From NCBI GenBank assembly GCA_963575745.1, contig CAUYUJ010019874.1, positions 64,001 through 128,000 on the forward strand: 64,000 nt of DNA, in the 5' to 3' direction. Below are positions 46,801-56,527 of the stretch, piece after piece. The notes under the pieces were generated by a model that ran no database searches, had not been told where the DNA came from, and worked only from the letters and a program-made list of their open reading frames with translations. This DNA comes from Prorocentrum cordatum (Eukaryota > Sar > Dinophyceae > Prorocentrales > Prorocentraceae). Positions within the stretch are counted from its first letter, which is position 1. Each line of letters starts with the position of its first letter. Position numbers and translations under genes: made by a program.

Positions 46801-47004
46801 CGCTAATTGTTCTTCGAGAGGCGGGCTCTTGCCCTCCAGAATTGGGGGTCCCAAGACAGTGCGGTGACAGAGCGTGCAGCGACCTCGAACTGCGCCAAGA
46901 CCTCACCGTTCGGTCCGTCACCGCACGGCTTCGGGATCTCGGAGGCCCAAGTCGCCCGAGACATCCTCGGAGAACGACCCAAGTCCCCACTGGCAATCTT
47001 CTGG

Positions 47005-47215
47005 GACGTGGAACAGTCAGCATCGAATCGGAACTGGGATCGAATCGAAGGCTTGCGTCGGATCGGCACGGAGCCCAAGTCGAATCGGATCGGCTGCGCC
47101 AGGATGCACGACTGCGCCATGCAGGCATTGGGACGTATCGGATCGCCAAAGCATCGAAACCGAATCGGATCGAGCCAGCCAGAATCGATACCGAATCGGA
47201 ACAACCGGGCCGAAA
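47005..47215. repeat. GAATCGGATCG-rich degenerate repeat, copy 3
   Basis: Starts CAGTCAGCATCGAATCGG as at 20650 and continues with GATCGAATCGAAGGC and CCGAATCGGATCGAGCC units. Confidence 0.7.
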
Positions 47216-47325
47216 AATTGACCCTGGGACCCAGATCTCCGACGTCAACATGTTTTTTGTTCACTCTCCCGCAGAACCCCAGAGGTCTGGACCTCCTCCC
47301 CAGGACCTGGTCTGCGCCCCGACAC

Positions 47326-47520
47326 GCCTCTGCACGGTCCCGGGGCCCAGCGATGGCCCCCGTGGGCCGAAACTCCGTCAAAAGCGCCCGTCGTGACCTC
47401 TTCACGAGAGGAGGCCTGGGACGCCGACTTCGCGAGCGCCCCAGCTCTTCGTGACCTCTTCACGACCGCGAGGAGGCCTGGGACGCCGACTTCGCGGGCG
47501 CCCCGGCTTTCGAAAAGTTG
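47326..47520 (+). repeat. Short dispersed element S partial copy and a ~60-bp direct repeat
   Basis: CACGGTCCCGGGGCCCAGCG, GGGCCGAAACTCCGTC and CGTGACCTCTTCACGA are S-like. Then GAGGAGGCCTGGGACGCCGA is repeated at 47410 and 47470 with its surroundings, a tandem duplication of about 60 bp. Confidence 0.65.
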
Positions 47521-47639
47521 ATGCAGCAGCGGACGGCCTTCCCGACGTCGGGCAGCCCGTGGGCGTCGGCGCGCCCCGCCAGCCACGCACGCTGCGAGGG
47601 CCCCAGCGCCAGCTCCGCCCGCACCTTGGGCTCCGGCAT
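47460..47639 (-). CDS. Possible 60-codon coding exon, unrecognised family
   Basis: Minus strand from ATG at 47639 to TGA at 47460-47462: MPEPKVRAELALGPSQRAWL, then AGRADAHGLPDVGKAVRCCI and a short Ser/Ala tail. The first 44 residues are non-repetitive with alternating hydrophobic and charged residues and strong GC3; the last part falls in the ~60-bp repeat and may not belong. The segment looks like a real domain core (HGLPDVGKAVRCCINF), but I cannot name it. Confidence 0.35.
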   Translation of the reverse strand: MPEPKVRAELALGPSQRAWLAGRADAHGLPDVGKAVRCCINFSKAGAPAKSASQASSRS

Positions 47640-47861
47640 CCCCGGTGCGCTCGCAGGGAGAAGAACAGGCCTGCGCGAGAACGGGCGAGCGTGTACGCTT
47701 TGCCCTCTGGGGCTGCCATCTCTCACTCGTCTCTGGCGCCTGTATTTGTACCCGCTGTGCTCGCCTGGCTTGATTCGTTGCGCGCTTTGCCTGTCGGTTT
47801 CGCACCAGAGTCTGACCAACGTCAAAAACTGCGAAAAAATATAGTTTGCGTGGTCCCGTAA
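47640..47861. other. Unassigned
   Basis: Spacer between the possible exon and MITE-A. Nothing recognised. Confidence 0.3.
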
Positions 47862-48032
47862 TCGGCGGCGAGCCCGGGAGGGAAGTGAGAGGGGGCAGGC
47901 CTTCTCAAAGGCACGGGAACTTCTCAGAAGCCCCGCGGCCATCTGAGAAGCCGTCCCTATCTTCTGAGAAGGCCTTCCGAGTTTTCTGAGAAGGCCGCCC
48001 CCCTCGGACTTCCCCCCTGGGCTCGCCGCAGA
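47862..48032. mobile_element. MITE-A copy 5 (171 bp, internally shortened)
   Basis: Left TIR TCGGCGGCGAGCCCGGGAGG, right end CCCCCTGGGCTCGCCGCAGA. The interior has three CTTCTCAGAAG-type motifs. Flanks CGTAA and CAGAA agree at only three of five bases. Confidence 0.85.
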
Positions 48033-48182
48033 CAGAAAAGAAACGCGGAACAAGGAACAAAGGACCGCTTCTAGCCACGGCGAGCCTCGGCCACAGAGGG
48101 GCTCCCCGACCCAGCCCTGAGGAGCGGCCCGAAAATCGGAGCACTTCCTGTGCCGAAAAGGGTCAGTACTCGGGCGGATCAG

Positions 48183-48262
48183 CTGTAATATCTCCGAGGT
48201 CCGCGCGAGTCTCCTGCATCGGCGCTGGATTCCCCGCCCCGATTTCGCGGGGCGCGCGGGGG
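48183..48262. mobile_element. MITE-E half copy
   Basis: ATCTCCGAGGTCCGCGCGAG then CCTGCATCGGCGCTGG matches one arm; the second arm is absent or strongly diverged. Confidence 0.55.
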
Positions 48263-48794
48263 GATGGCGCCGAAGGCGCCGCCAGGGGAGTCCGGCAACG
48301 ATCCAAAAGATGCTGGGCGGGCGTCCTCGAGCCCATGTCTGTGCACTGTGTTCTTCGTCGAGCTCGGCCCAGGCCCTGGGGACGAGCGTGCCTCGCTGCC
48401 CGACGGACGGCTTGAACCAAGAAGGACACGGCGCGGTGCAAGCGATGGCTCGGCCATGCGCGGGGGGGGACCAGATGAGCGACGATCAAAAAAAAGGTCT
48501 TACGCGAGATGGCAGAGAGGCCTTACGCGGTGACTCGCGCGGGCCGCCAACGCGGCACTTCATCACGGAGACGAGGGAACTCACGCGCGACCTTACGCGG
48601 GCAGCTTACGCACCAACGTCGGCGAAGACGACCCCGTTTTGGGTCCGTCCCTCAGGTGCCGTCGAAGCACGGCCTCGAGAGCGCGGGCCGAGAGCGGGAG
48701 CACCTCTGCCGAAGGCCCAGGACCCCGCGTAGATGCCCCCAGCGACAAACCCTCCATCCAGAGAGGGGAGCCCAGCGCCACGGGCAGAGGGGTA
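48263..48794. other. Unassigned GC-rich sequence
   Basis: Arg/Pro-rich ORFs on both strands. Several CCTTACGCGG-type short repeats near 48500-48600. No gene recognised. Confidence 0.35.
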
Positions 48795-49545
48795 TTCCCC
48801 TCCTTCTCTTCCTCCTCCTCTTCCTCCTCCTCCTGCTCCTCCTCCTCCTCCTCCACCTCCTCCCCCTCCACCTCCTCCCCCTCCTCCTCCTCCTCCTCCT
48901 CCTCGTCATCCTCCTCCTCCTCCTCCTCCTCCTCCTCCTCCTCCTCCTCCTCCTCCATTCCTTCTCCTTGTAAATAGCTCATCCCTGTCGCACCCCGAGG
49001 CCAGATTTTAGGGCGGGCCGGGCATTTCGCCTGAGATTTCCTCACCCTGTATGACTCTGAAGCCTAATGAGTGACAACAGCTTCACGGGTGGAGGGCGGG
49101 TGGCTCTCGCCTTAGCGCCGCGCACATTGGCTTTCGATATTTGTAAGAGCTTCACGGATTGAGGGCGGCTCCTTTTCAAAATGTGGCTCTCGCCACAGCG
49201 CCGCGCACATTCATTTTCAAAATTCACTGATGCCCATGATCAACGTACCAAAAATGCTCTTTTGGAAGGGTTCAGGATTATGCGGGTGCAACAGTTATGT
49301 TGATTCGCGGTGTCGAAATCAAAAAAACGGCGTTATGGCACGTTTCCAGATCTCCAGAACGCAGCTGTCAAGTTGATACGTGGCGTTGAAAGCCCGATAA
49401 CAATGTTTTAGCATGCTTCAAGATCTTCAAACGGTTGTCTTCCAACGAGGCAATTAATTCCCTCAATGGAAATGAGCCGTTTTAGGGGCCTATGGAAAGG
49501 GAGTTTGGAGGGACAGCCCCGGCGTTGGCTCCTGACACCGCGGGA
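48795..49545 (+). repeat. Duplicated segment, copy B (uninterrupted)
   Basis: (CTC)n to about 48957, CCCTGTCGCACCCCGA, TTCGCCTGAGATTTCCTCAC, CACGGATTGAGGGCGGC, AAAATGTGGCTCTCGC, CTCAATGGAAATGAGC. Matches 35743-37110 but lacks element G at about 49130, and carries a tandem duplication of the GTGGCTCTCGC..GCCGCGCACATT portion. Confidence 0.8.
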
Positions 49546-49705
49546 AACGTTCAGGCTTGTTGAACGATCGGCCCTTTCCGAAACGTCAGATCGTTAAACA
49601 TCGACCGACTCTGGGTCGCCCACGGGGTCGCCGCCGGCAGACGCGACGCGAATCTAGCGCATCCTCATCCAGCCCCTAGCCCCAGGCCGCCCACGGCCCA
49701 TCGCT
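49546..49705. other. Unassigned
   Basis: Short spacer, nothing recognised. Confidence 0.3.
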
Positions 49706-49906
49706 GGGGAACAAACAATGGCATCAGACTTAAGCACAAAAACTCCGAGATCCGCGCGGAGTTCTTGGATCGGCGATGGACCCCCTGGCAGCGCCTCCGG
49801 CGCCGCCCCTGGCGCGCTCCGCGCGCCAAGCAGGGGAGGTCCAGCGCCGATCCGAGAAATCCGCAAGGACCTCTGAGTTTCTATGTTCATGTCGGCGCTT
49901 GTTCCC
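49706..49906. mobile_element. MITE-E copy 2 (~201 bp)
   Basis: Outer ends GGGGAACAAACAATGG and (inverted) GGGGAACAAGCGCCGACATG; inner arms AACTCCGAGATCCGCGCGGA and (inverted) AACTCAGAGGTCCTTGCGGA; centre GCGCTCCGCGCGCC. No target duplication found. Confidence 0.8.
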
Positions 49907-50199
49907 CCTCCCTATCCTCAGCCAGCCCCTGGCCCTGGGCCGGCCTCGGCACATCGCGAGGAGGCAGAACGAACGGGGGCTGACAAGGCAGGACGAACGG
50001 ATGGGTCGCGGCGGCCCAAGATCGCCCTTGAAAGCACCAAGACGTTGTCGGGGGATTTCGTGGAGCTCGAAACAGCCACAAGCCTGTGTCAACTCAAAAC
50101 GATCATATCCAAAGAGCCCTCTTGCAGACGATCTCAGTGTTGACAGTGACGACGACGATAATGATGCCGACAACGATGGAACTTTTATCTGGCCCTTAG
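49907..50199. other. Sequence downstream of the candidate membrane-protein ORF
   Basis: On the minus strand one frame stays open here (DGLTKGQIKVPSLSASLSSS), possibly intron or 3' sequence of the ORF at 50200-51201. Unrecognised. Confidence 0.25.
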
Positions 50200-50606
50200 T
50201 CAGCCCATCGGATAGCACAATACATTGTGCACGAGGGTCAAGAGGAAGAGCATCCAGATCAGCGAGGCGGGCTGGTGGGTGGCGAAAAAGCAGAGCGCGG
50301 CCGTCGGAAATAGCACCTGGGAAAAAAAACACCACAAGGTACCCGTACCGCTGCTGCCCAGACCTCTCCAGGGGAGCGTTCTGACCAGGATGTCGAGGCG
50401 AATCCAGCCGTGGCGACGAGGGCCTCCCAGGAGACCCAAGAAGGTGAAAACGAGGGAAGGGCAGCGGCACATCGCTCCTCTTCCTCCCATGAGCACCAGG
50501 CCCACTGCGAAGCCGCCGGCCAGGAAGGTGACGGGGAACGGCCCGGCCACCAAGGAGCCCTTCACGGAGTGGAGTGGGAGGCACGTGGCCGACCCGTCCG
50601 CGCCGT

Positions 50607-50812
50607 GGGAAGAACAGAAAAGAGCATGAGCACAAACTTTCGGAGCTCCGCGCGGATCTCCTGGAGCGGCCCTGGGCCCCCCTCCCTGGCGCGCGGAGCG
50701 CGCCGTGTGGCGGCGCCAGGAGGCGCCGCCAGAAGAGGGGCCCGGCGCCGACCCGAGAGAGCTCCGCGCGAGGCTCCGCGGGTGTCGTGCTCGTGCCGGC
50801 GTTTTGCTCCTC
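50607..50812. mobile_element. MITE-E copy 3 (~206 bp)
   Basis: Left GGGAAGAACAGAAAAGAGCA then AACTTTCGGAGCTCCGCGCG; inverted right arm GAGGAGCAAAACGCCGGCAC and CGCGGAGCCTCGCGCGGA. The centre is GCGCGGAGCGCGCC-rich. Sits inside the minus-strand ORF 50200-51201. Confidence 0.75.
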
Positions 50813-50853
50813 GAGCTGTACAGCTCCCAGTCGTCGGGCGCTCCTGGCATGTC

Positions 50854-51019
50854 TAGGGGGCCACGTGCGAGCCCTACCCCTACGCCCCACGATTTGATTT
50901 CTGAGGGGGAGGGAAGGGGTTCACTGCGCTCGGGAGCTCCCGAACGAAGTGAACCCCACCCTCCCCCCCAGAAATCCTGGGGGGGGTAGGGGTAATGAAG
51001 ACTCGCATGTGGCCCCCTA
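50854..51019. mobile_element. MITE-D (166 bp palindromic element, 5-bp TSD ATGTC)
   Basis: Begins TAGGGGGCCACGTGCGAG and ends with its inverse (CTCGCATGTGGCCCCCTA). ATGTC is present at 50849-50853 and 51020-51024. The interior is itself palindromic (GGGGTTCACT...AGTGAACCCC), so almost the whole element can fold on itself. Confidence 0.92.
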
Positions 51020-51194
51020 ATGTCGCCCACGGTCTTCAGAAGCACGCCCGACCCGTCGGCGGCCTGCCCCGCGAACACCGCCTCGACCCTCCGGATGCAG
51101 CCCCTGCCGTCCCAGCCGTGCGCCACCCGGCCAGGGGGGGCCCCGAGGGGAGGCCCGGTCCTGGTAAGACGAGGCCAGGACGAGGACAAACTCG

Positions 51195-51335
51195 GCGTCA
51201 AAAAAAAGATGGGAGGTTTTTGGCTATTTCTGGCCCCGGGGGCCCTCGCCGGGCCCTCCAGGTCTCGGGGAAAGGGTCGGGACTTCCAGGGACGCCGTCC
51301 TCAAAAACTCAAGACGTCGCATGTCTGGGGGGATC
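51195..51335 (-). repeat. Short dispersed element S copy, minus
   Basis: GGAGGTTTTTGGCTATTTCT, GGCCCCGGGGGCCCTCGCCG, AAAGGGTCGGGACTTCC and GACGCCGTCCTC in reverse family order. Confidence 0.8.
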
Positions 51336-51475
51336 AGTCCAGAATCTCCTAGATCCCGCGGCTCTGGAGGATGGATCAGGCGCCGCGGCCTTCTCAGAGC
51401 GTTCTCTGAACGCTCTGAGTGCGTTATGGAACGCTCTGGCAGGGATTTGATCCTCGTCCAAGGCCCGCCCGACCT
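51336..51475. other. Spacer with a short palindrome
   Basis: CAGAGCGTTCTCTGAACGCTCTG (one short stem-loop, near 51396-51418) lies between two inverted S copies. Nothing else recognised. Confidence 0.5.
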
Positions 51476-51660
51476 GGACACCCCAAACACGTCCTGATTT
51501 TGTTCAGGACGGCGTCCTTGGAAGTCCCGACACTTTCCCTGGGACCGGTTTTAATCGTTTTTTGACGGCCCCGAGGCCTGGCGAGGGCCCCCCGGGGCCG
51601 AAAATAGCAACAAAAAAAACCTCCCGTTCTGATTTCTACGACGCGATCATGTCTGGGACC
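51476..51660 (+). repeat. Short dispersed element S copy, plus
   Basis: GACGGCGTCCTTGGAAGTCC, TTTCCCTGGGACCGG, TTGACGGCCCCGAGGCCTGG, GGGGCCGAAAATAGC and CTGATTTCTACGACGCG. Confidence 0.85.
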
Positions 51661-51704
51661 CTGTGTCCCCAGGCATGCTCGCGTGAAAGACAATCACGGC
51701 GGAC

Positions 51705-51800
51705 GGATTCGGGCCGTTTTCGGCCTCCTGGGGCCTTGGCCAGGCCTTGTGGAACCGCCGAGAGCTGCCTCGGGATGAAAGACTGACCCTGGGGCTCGGG
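51705..51800 (-). repeat. Short dispersed element S copy, minus, shortened
   Basis: GGGCCGTTTTCGGCCTCCTG, TGCCTCGGGATGAAAGAC and CTCGGGTCGAGAC follow the inverted S order. Confidence 0.7.
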
Positions 51801-51849
51801 TCGAGACTGGCCCGTGAAGGACGAGGGGGCCCAAAAATGATCGAATCGT

Positions 51850-52015
51850 GGAAAATCAGGACGGTAAATTTTTAGCTATTTTCGGCCCCGGGTGGCCCTC
51901 GCCGGGCATCGGGACCGTCAAAAAACGACTCAGGACGAAAAACCGGTCCCAGGGAAAGGGTCGGGACTTCCAGGGACGCCGTCCTGAAAAAATCAAGACG
52001 TCGCATGTCTGGAGG
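51850..52015 (-). repeat. Short dispersed element S copy, minus, best preserved
   Basis: ATTTTCGGCCCCGGGTGGCC, GGGACCGTCAAAAAACGACT, GACGAAAAACCGGTCCCAGG, AAAGGGTCGGGACTTCC and GACGCCGTCCTGAAAAAA. Confidence 0.85.
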
Positions 52016-52194
52016 GGTAGTACAGGGGGTGTTAGCGAATCGGCTCACGTAGCTGAATTCTCTGGCGCCTCCTGACGCCAGAGGAGCCCGTGTATCAAGG
52101 AAAGCACCCGACGGCGGAGCTGAAACCAGTGGCACGCACCAGCTTTCGTACCCCCCCAATTTCCCTCCCTATAGCCCCCTTTCAGCCGGCCCGA

Positions 52195-52290
52195 ACCAGG
52201 GGTCTCCCCCGAGGCAGCGTTTCATCCTCTGTCGATTCTCAACGGCCCTGGGGACAGGGAAGTGCCTGGGGAGGCCGAAAACTGAAGACA
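52195..52290 (+). repeat. Short dispersed element S copy, plus
   Basis: TTTCATCCTCTGTCGATTCT, AACGGCCCTGGGGAC and GGGAGGCCGAAAACTGAAG, then a short A/C-rich tract. Confidence 0.7.
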
Positions 52291-52554
52291 ACAACAAAAA
52301 CAAAAACAAAAACAAAAACAATCATATTAAGACCGTTCGCTCTTATCTGCTCGCGTGTCATTCAGTACCTATACGACCACCCTTCGGGTGATAAAGAGGT
52401 TCGGGGGGGAGGAACCAACGTCCTGGGCATCGCTCGGACGTCAATTTCCTGTGTGTTTTTCGGTTTCGTGCGTGTTTTTTTTTCGCCAAATGATGAAGGA
52501 TGCTCCTCGATGGTCCTCGCCGAGAAAAAATGCACACGTCCGAGCGATGCCAGG
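52291..52554. repeat. Modular-array 3' box fragment and spacer
   Basis: (AAAAC)n-like tract at 52289-52320, then TATTAAGACCGTTCGCTCTT, ATCTGCTCGCGTGTCATTCA as in the array units, ending at about 52365 before the CCAAACCC portion. The rest to 52554 is unassigned. Confidence 0.7.
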
Positions 52555-52805
52555 CGTCTCACTCGATCGGTCTCACGATCGATTTCACTATCGACCTCAC
52601 TATCGGTCTCGCTCGATCGATCTCCCTCGATCGATCCCGCAATCGATATCACTCGATCTATTATTGCATTCGATCGATCTCACAATCGATCTGACGATCG
52701 ATCTCACAATCGATACCACTATCCATATCACGATCGATCTCACACTCGATATCACAGTCGGTATCACTATCGATCTCACTACCGATCCCACAATCGATCT
52801 CAGAA
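52555..52805. repeat. ~12-bp repeat with CGATCTCACTAT core
   Basis: About twenty imperfect CGATCTCACAAT / CGATATCACTAT units. Confidence 0.92.
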
Positions 52806-53623
52806 TCAACGACATCATCATCATCAACATCATCGTCATCAACGTCATAACGTCATCAACGTCATCACCGGGACACCAGCATCAACATCATCACATCATC
52901 ACCATCATCATCAACATCATCATGACCATCATCATCGCCATCATCATCACCATCGGGACACAATCGTCACCATCATCATTACCAACATCATCATCATCGG
53001 GACACCATCATCATCGGAACACCACCATCATCAGCATCATCATCATCATCTCATCACCCCCCTGAACAAAATCATCAAAATGATCATCATCATCAGGACA
53101 CCGTCATCATCATCAGCAACATCATCATACTCAACATCATCATCGGGACATGGTCATAATCATCCCCAGCACCATCATCACCACCATCATCATCGTCATC
53201 ATCATCGAAACACCATCACCATCACCAACATCATCATCATCATCATCATCACCATCGGTCCACCAACATGAATATCATCATCACCTCATCACCATCACAA
53301 TCATCAACATCATCATCATCGGGACACCATCCTCGTCATCATCAACATCACCATCATCGGGACACCATCTCCATGATCACCATCATCAACAACAGCATCA
53401 TCAGCAACCTCATTATCATCATCACCGGACACCATCATCAACACCTCCATCATCACCATATCACCATCATTTCATCATCATCAACATCATATAGATCATC
53501 CGCATAATCATCATCGGGACACCATCATCATCATCAGCAACATCATCATCATCAACATCATCGTCATCGGGACACCATCATCATCACCACCATCACCATC
53601 ACCATCAACAACAACATCGTCAA

Positions 53624-53654
<31 letters not shown>

Positions 53655-53735
53655 GGGACACCATCATCATCACCACCATCACCATCACCTTCATCATCAT
53701 CAACATCATCGACATCAACATCATCATCATCGGGA
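52806..53735. repeat. (CAT)n array with GGGACACCATC insertions
   Basis: CAT/CAA triplets broken about every 40-100 bp by CGGGACACCATC. The His/Ser/Ile-rich ORF of up to 393 codons is repeat-derived. Confidence 0.95.
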
Positions 53736-54024
53736 CACCGACGGGACACCGGCGGGGCACCGGCGGGACACCGCGGGCCACCGGCCCTTGGAGATGAATG
53801 ATTTGGTCCGGCCGCGCCTCAGCCGGAGGCGGGACACCGGCGGGACACCGCGGGCCACTGGCCACCGGAAAAGAATCATTTGGTCCGGCCGCGCCTCAGC
53901 CCGAGGAGACTTTCTCTCGCCCGCCCACGCAACTTCGCCTCGCCCGCACGCACGGCACGCACGAACAAGAAACCGAAACCGATTTCCCGGTAGCGGGGCT
54001 CTCCCTTCCACTTCGATCTCACCC
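53736..54024. repeat. CGGGACACCGG decamers and a ~75-bp direct duplication
   Basis: Decamers at 53724-53785, then TTTGGTCCGGCCGCGCCTCA at about 53801 and 53879 with surrounding GGGACACCGG units, a duplicated segment. Confidence 0.75.
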
Positions 54025-54759
54025 CCCTCACCTCCGATGCATATCCCAAACCCTGGATACCCACCCTCTTCGTCTTCCATCGTACCCCATTTTGGGGGGT
54101 ATACTGATTCCCTGCCACGCATGGTTGGTGAAGCCCTTGCAAACGAAGGGAAACAGATAACGGGGGAGAATGAGGACGAAGGGATCGGAGGAAGGGAGGG
54201 GAGGGGCAAGAAGGAGGGAGGACGACGATTCGCGCTGCGAGTGGCGATTCAGATTGCGCCATGGCTTGCGCCAGCCACTTTTACACAGGTTAACAATAAA
54301 TTTCGCCATGGGTCGCGCCATCAACAGCGCCACGTACCACGACCTTGAAAGAAAAACGTGGATACCCCCACGGGGGGACGTACAACTGCGAACTGGGGTC
54401 AAAAACAAATGTTGTGGAAACCTTAAAAGAAGCGGGATGTTAGGAGAGCGGGGCGGAAGGATAATGAGAACTGCAGAGGTGTCGAAAGGAACGCCCCAAG
54501 TGAGAGCGCGATTATCAAATAAATTGTGGGGCTGTATCAAGCGGGAGCCGCGATCTGGTGGTAAATTGAAAGGAAGTCCCACGCGAGAGCGCGATTCTTC
54601 AGTAAAGTGTAAAGAAATATCAGGCGGGAGCCGCTGTTGTTGTAAACCGGGGGCCAACGACACAGTTTGACCCTCAAGACTTTCCCTGATAAAAAACAAG
54701 GTGCGAGCCCCGGGAAGGGCACTTCAATCGAGAAAAAACAATGTGCACCGGACGGGGGG
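54025..54759 (+). repeat. Modular array unit 3 (5'-truncated, type II-like)
   Basis: Enters at GCATATCCCAAACCCTGGAT, CTTCCATCG and TACCCCATTTTGGGGGGTA, lacking head and (AAC)n. The body has CCTGCCACGCATGG, then ~40-bp repeats (AGTGAGAGCGCGATT, CGCGAGAGCGCGATTC) and the tail GGTGCGAGCCCCGGGAAGGG. Confidence 0.8.
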
Positions 54760-55088
54760 GATCAACCATAATTATTCTTCAGAAATGAGAATTCAACAAT
54801 CATTTTAACACTGTTCGCCCTTATCTGCTCGAGTGTCCAACGACGCGTATTTCCCAAACCCTCGATACCCGCCCTCTTCGTCTTCGATCGAACCCCTTTT
54901 GGGGGGGGTACCTTTCTTCCCTGCAGGCCGGGCCCCGGCAAGCGGTGGGGCGGCCGCGGACCGTCGGCCTGGCCAGCGGCAACGCTGATCGGCGGGGCGG
55001 CCGCGGACCGTCGACCCAGCCCCAAGAGGGACGGACAGGAGACCGACCACGACGACGACGACAACGACGACGTCGACGACGACGGTGA

Positions 55089-55130
<42 letters not shown>

Positions 55131-56527
55131 GCGAAAGCGAGAGCGAGAGAGAACGACAGCAGGGCCACAAGGACACAAGGTAGGCCACGAAGGGCGACAG
55201 CGGGGACACGAAGGGAATGCGTATAGGGCCACGAAAAGCGCGAACGAGCGGGGGCCACGAAGGGCATACGTATACTGGGCCGCAGAGGGCAGGGACGGGG
55301 CCACTGAGGGCAGCAACGTGGCCACGAAGGGCAGCGAGGGGGCCACGAAGGGCGACAGCGGGGCCACGAAGGGCAGGAGGGGGGCCACGAAGGGCGACAG
55401 CGGGGACACGAAGGGAATGCGTATGGGGCCACGACGGGCGCGAACGATCGGGGGCCGCGAAGGGCAGATCATGCGGGGCTACAGAAGGCAACGACGGGGC
55501 CACTGAAGGTAGCAACTGGGCCACGTAGGACAGTGAGGGGGCCACAAACCGCGACAGCGGGGCCACGAAGGGCATGCACATGGGACCACAACGAGCGCGA
55601 ACGAACGGGGGCCACGAAGGGCATACATACTGGGCCGCGGAGGGCGAGGACTGAGCCACTGAGGGCAGCAACGGGGCCACGAAGGGCAGCGAGGGGGCCA
55701 CGAAGGGCGACAGCAGGGCCACGAAGGGCATGCATATGGGGCCACGACGGGCGCGAACGAGCAGGGGCCACGAAGGGCATACATATATGGGGCCACGAAA
55801 AGTAACGAGGGGGCCACGAAGGGCAGCGAGGGGGCCGCGAAGGGCTGCAACGGGGCCACGAAGGGCTGCGACGGGGCCACGAAGGGCAGCGAGGGGGCCA
55901 CGAAGGGCTACAACGGTGCCACGAAACAAAGCGAGGGGGCCACGAAGGGCTGCAACGGGGCCACGAAGGGCAGCGAGGAGGCCACGAGGGGCTGCAACGG
56001 GGCCGCGAAGGGCAGCGAGGGGGCCACGAAGGGCTGCAACGGGGCCACGAAACAAAGCGAGGGGGCCAGGAAGGGCTGCTACGTGGCCACGAAGGGCAGC
56101 GAGATCCCGATTCTTAGGTCATCTGTGAGGGAGTCCTGAACGTGAGCGCGACTCCTGGGTGCCTGGGTGTCGGGAGCGCGGCGCCTGAATAAATTGCAAG
56201 ACTTTCCACCGCAAGGATGCTATTCGTCAGTAAATTGCAAGCAACTCTCCAGCGAGAGCGCGACTCCAGAGCGCCGGGAGAGCGATTCCTGGGTAAAATG
56301 TAAGGAAGTCCCAAGCGAGAGCGCGATTCCTGATAAATTCAAGGAAGTCTCGGGCGGGAGCGGGGGTCCTGGCTAAATTGTGGGGAAGTCTTAGGCGGGA
56401 GCCGTTGTTGTTGTAACCTGGGGGCCAACGACACAGTTTGACCCTCAAGACTTTCCCTGATAAAAACAAGGTGCGAGCCCCGGGAAGGGCACTTCAATCG
56501 AGAAAAAACAATTTGCACCGGACGGGT
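54760..56527 (+). repeat. Modular array unit 4 (type I, long 21-bp repeat tract)
   Basis: Head ATCAACCATAATTATTCTTC with only a vestigial AAC tract; box CCAAACCCTCGATACCCGCC; CCCCTTTTGGGGGGGGTA. Body: GGCGGGGCGGCCGCGGACCG, (CGA)n, then about 0.9 kb of 21-bp GGGGCCACGAAGGGCAGCGAG-like units (55180-56105), GTGTCGGGAGCGCGGCG, ~40-bp repeats, and tail. The 21-bp units give a stop-free minus-strand ORF with heptapeptide repeats (AALRGPV), which I do not call a gene. Confidence 0.88.

Larger units (their letters stand above)
50200..51201 (-). pseudogene. Candidate host membrane-protein coding sequence carrying two MITEs
   Basis: A 333-codon minus-strand ORF. Upstream of the insertions it reads HGWDGRGCIRRVEAVFAGQA then ADGSGVLLKTVGD; downstream it reads GPFPVTFLAGGFAVGLVLMG, LVFTFLGLLGG, LWCFFSQVLFPTAALCFF and SLIWMLFLLTLVHNVLCY before a stop, giving three or four hydrophobic segments. 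MITE-D (50854-51019) and MITE-E (50607-50812) lie between these parts. Leaving out MITE-D plus its 5-bp duplication (171 bp, 57 codons) joins VGD to MPGAPDDWELYSS in frame. The family is not recognised, the start and introns are unknown, and expression is inferred from composition only. Confidence 0.4.

Noticed and set aside
52090-53271. 393-codon His/Ser-rich plus-strand ORF
   Set aside because: Most of it is (CAT)n and 12-bp repeat; the first part crosses an S element and an array fragment.
54805-56055. 416-codon minus-strand ORF with AALRGPV repeats
   Set aside because: Follows a 21-bp minisatellite that is open in all three minus frames; no non-repeat domain core.
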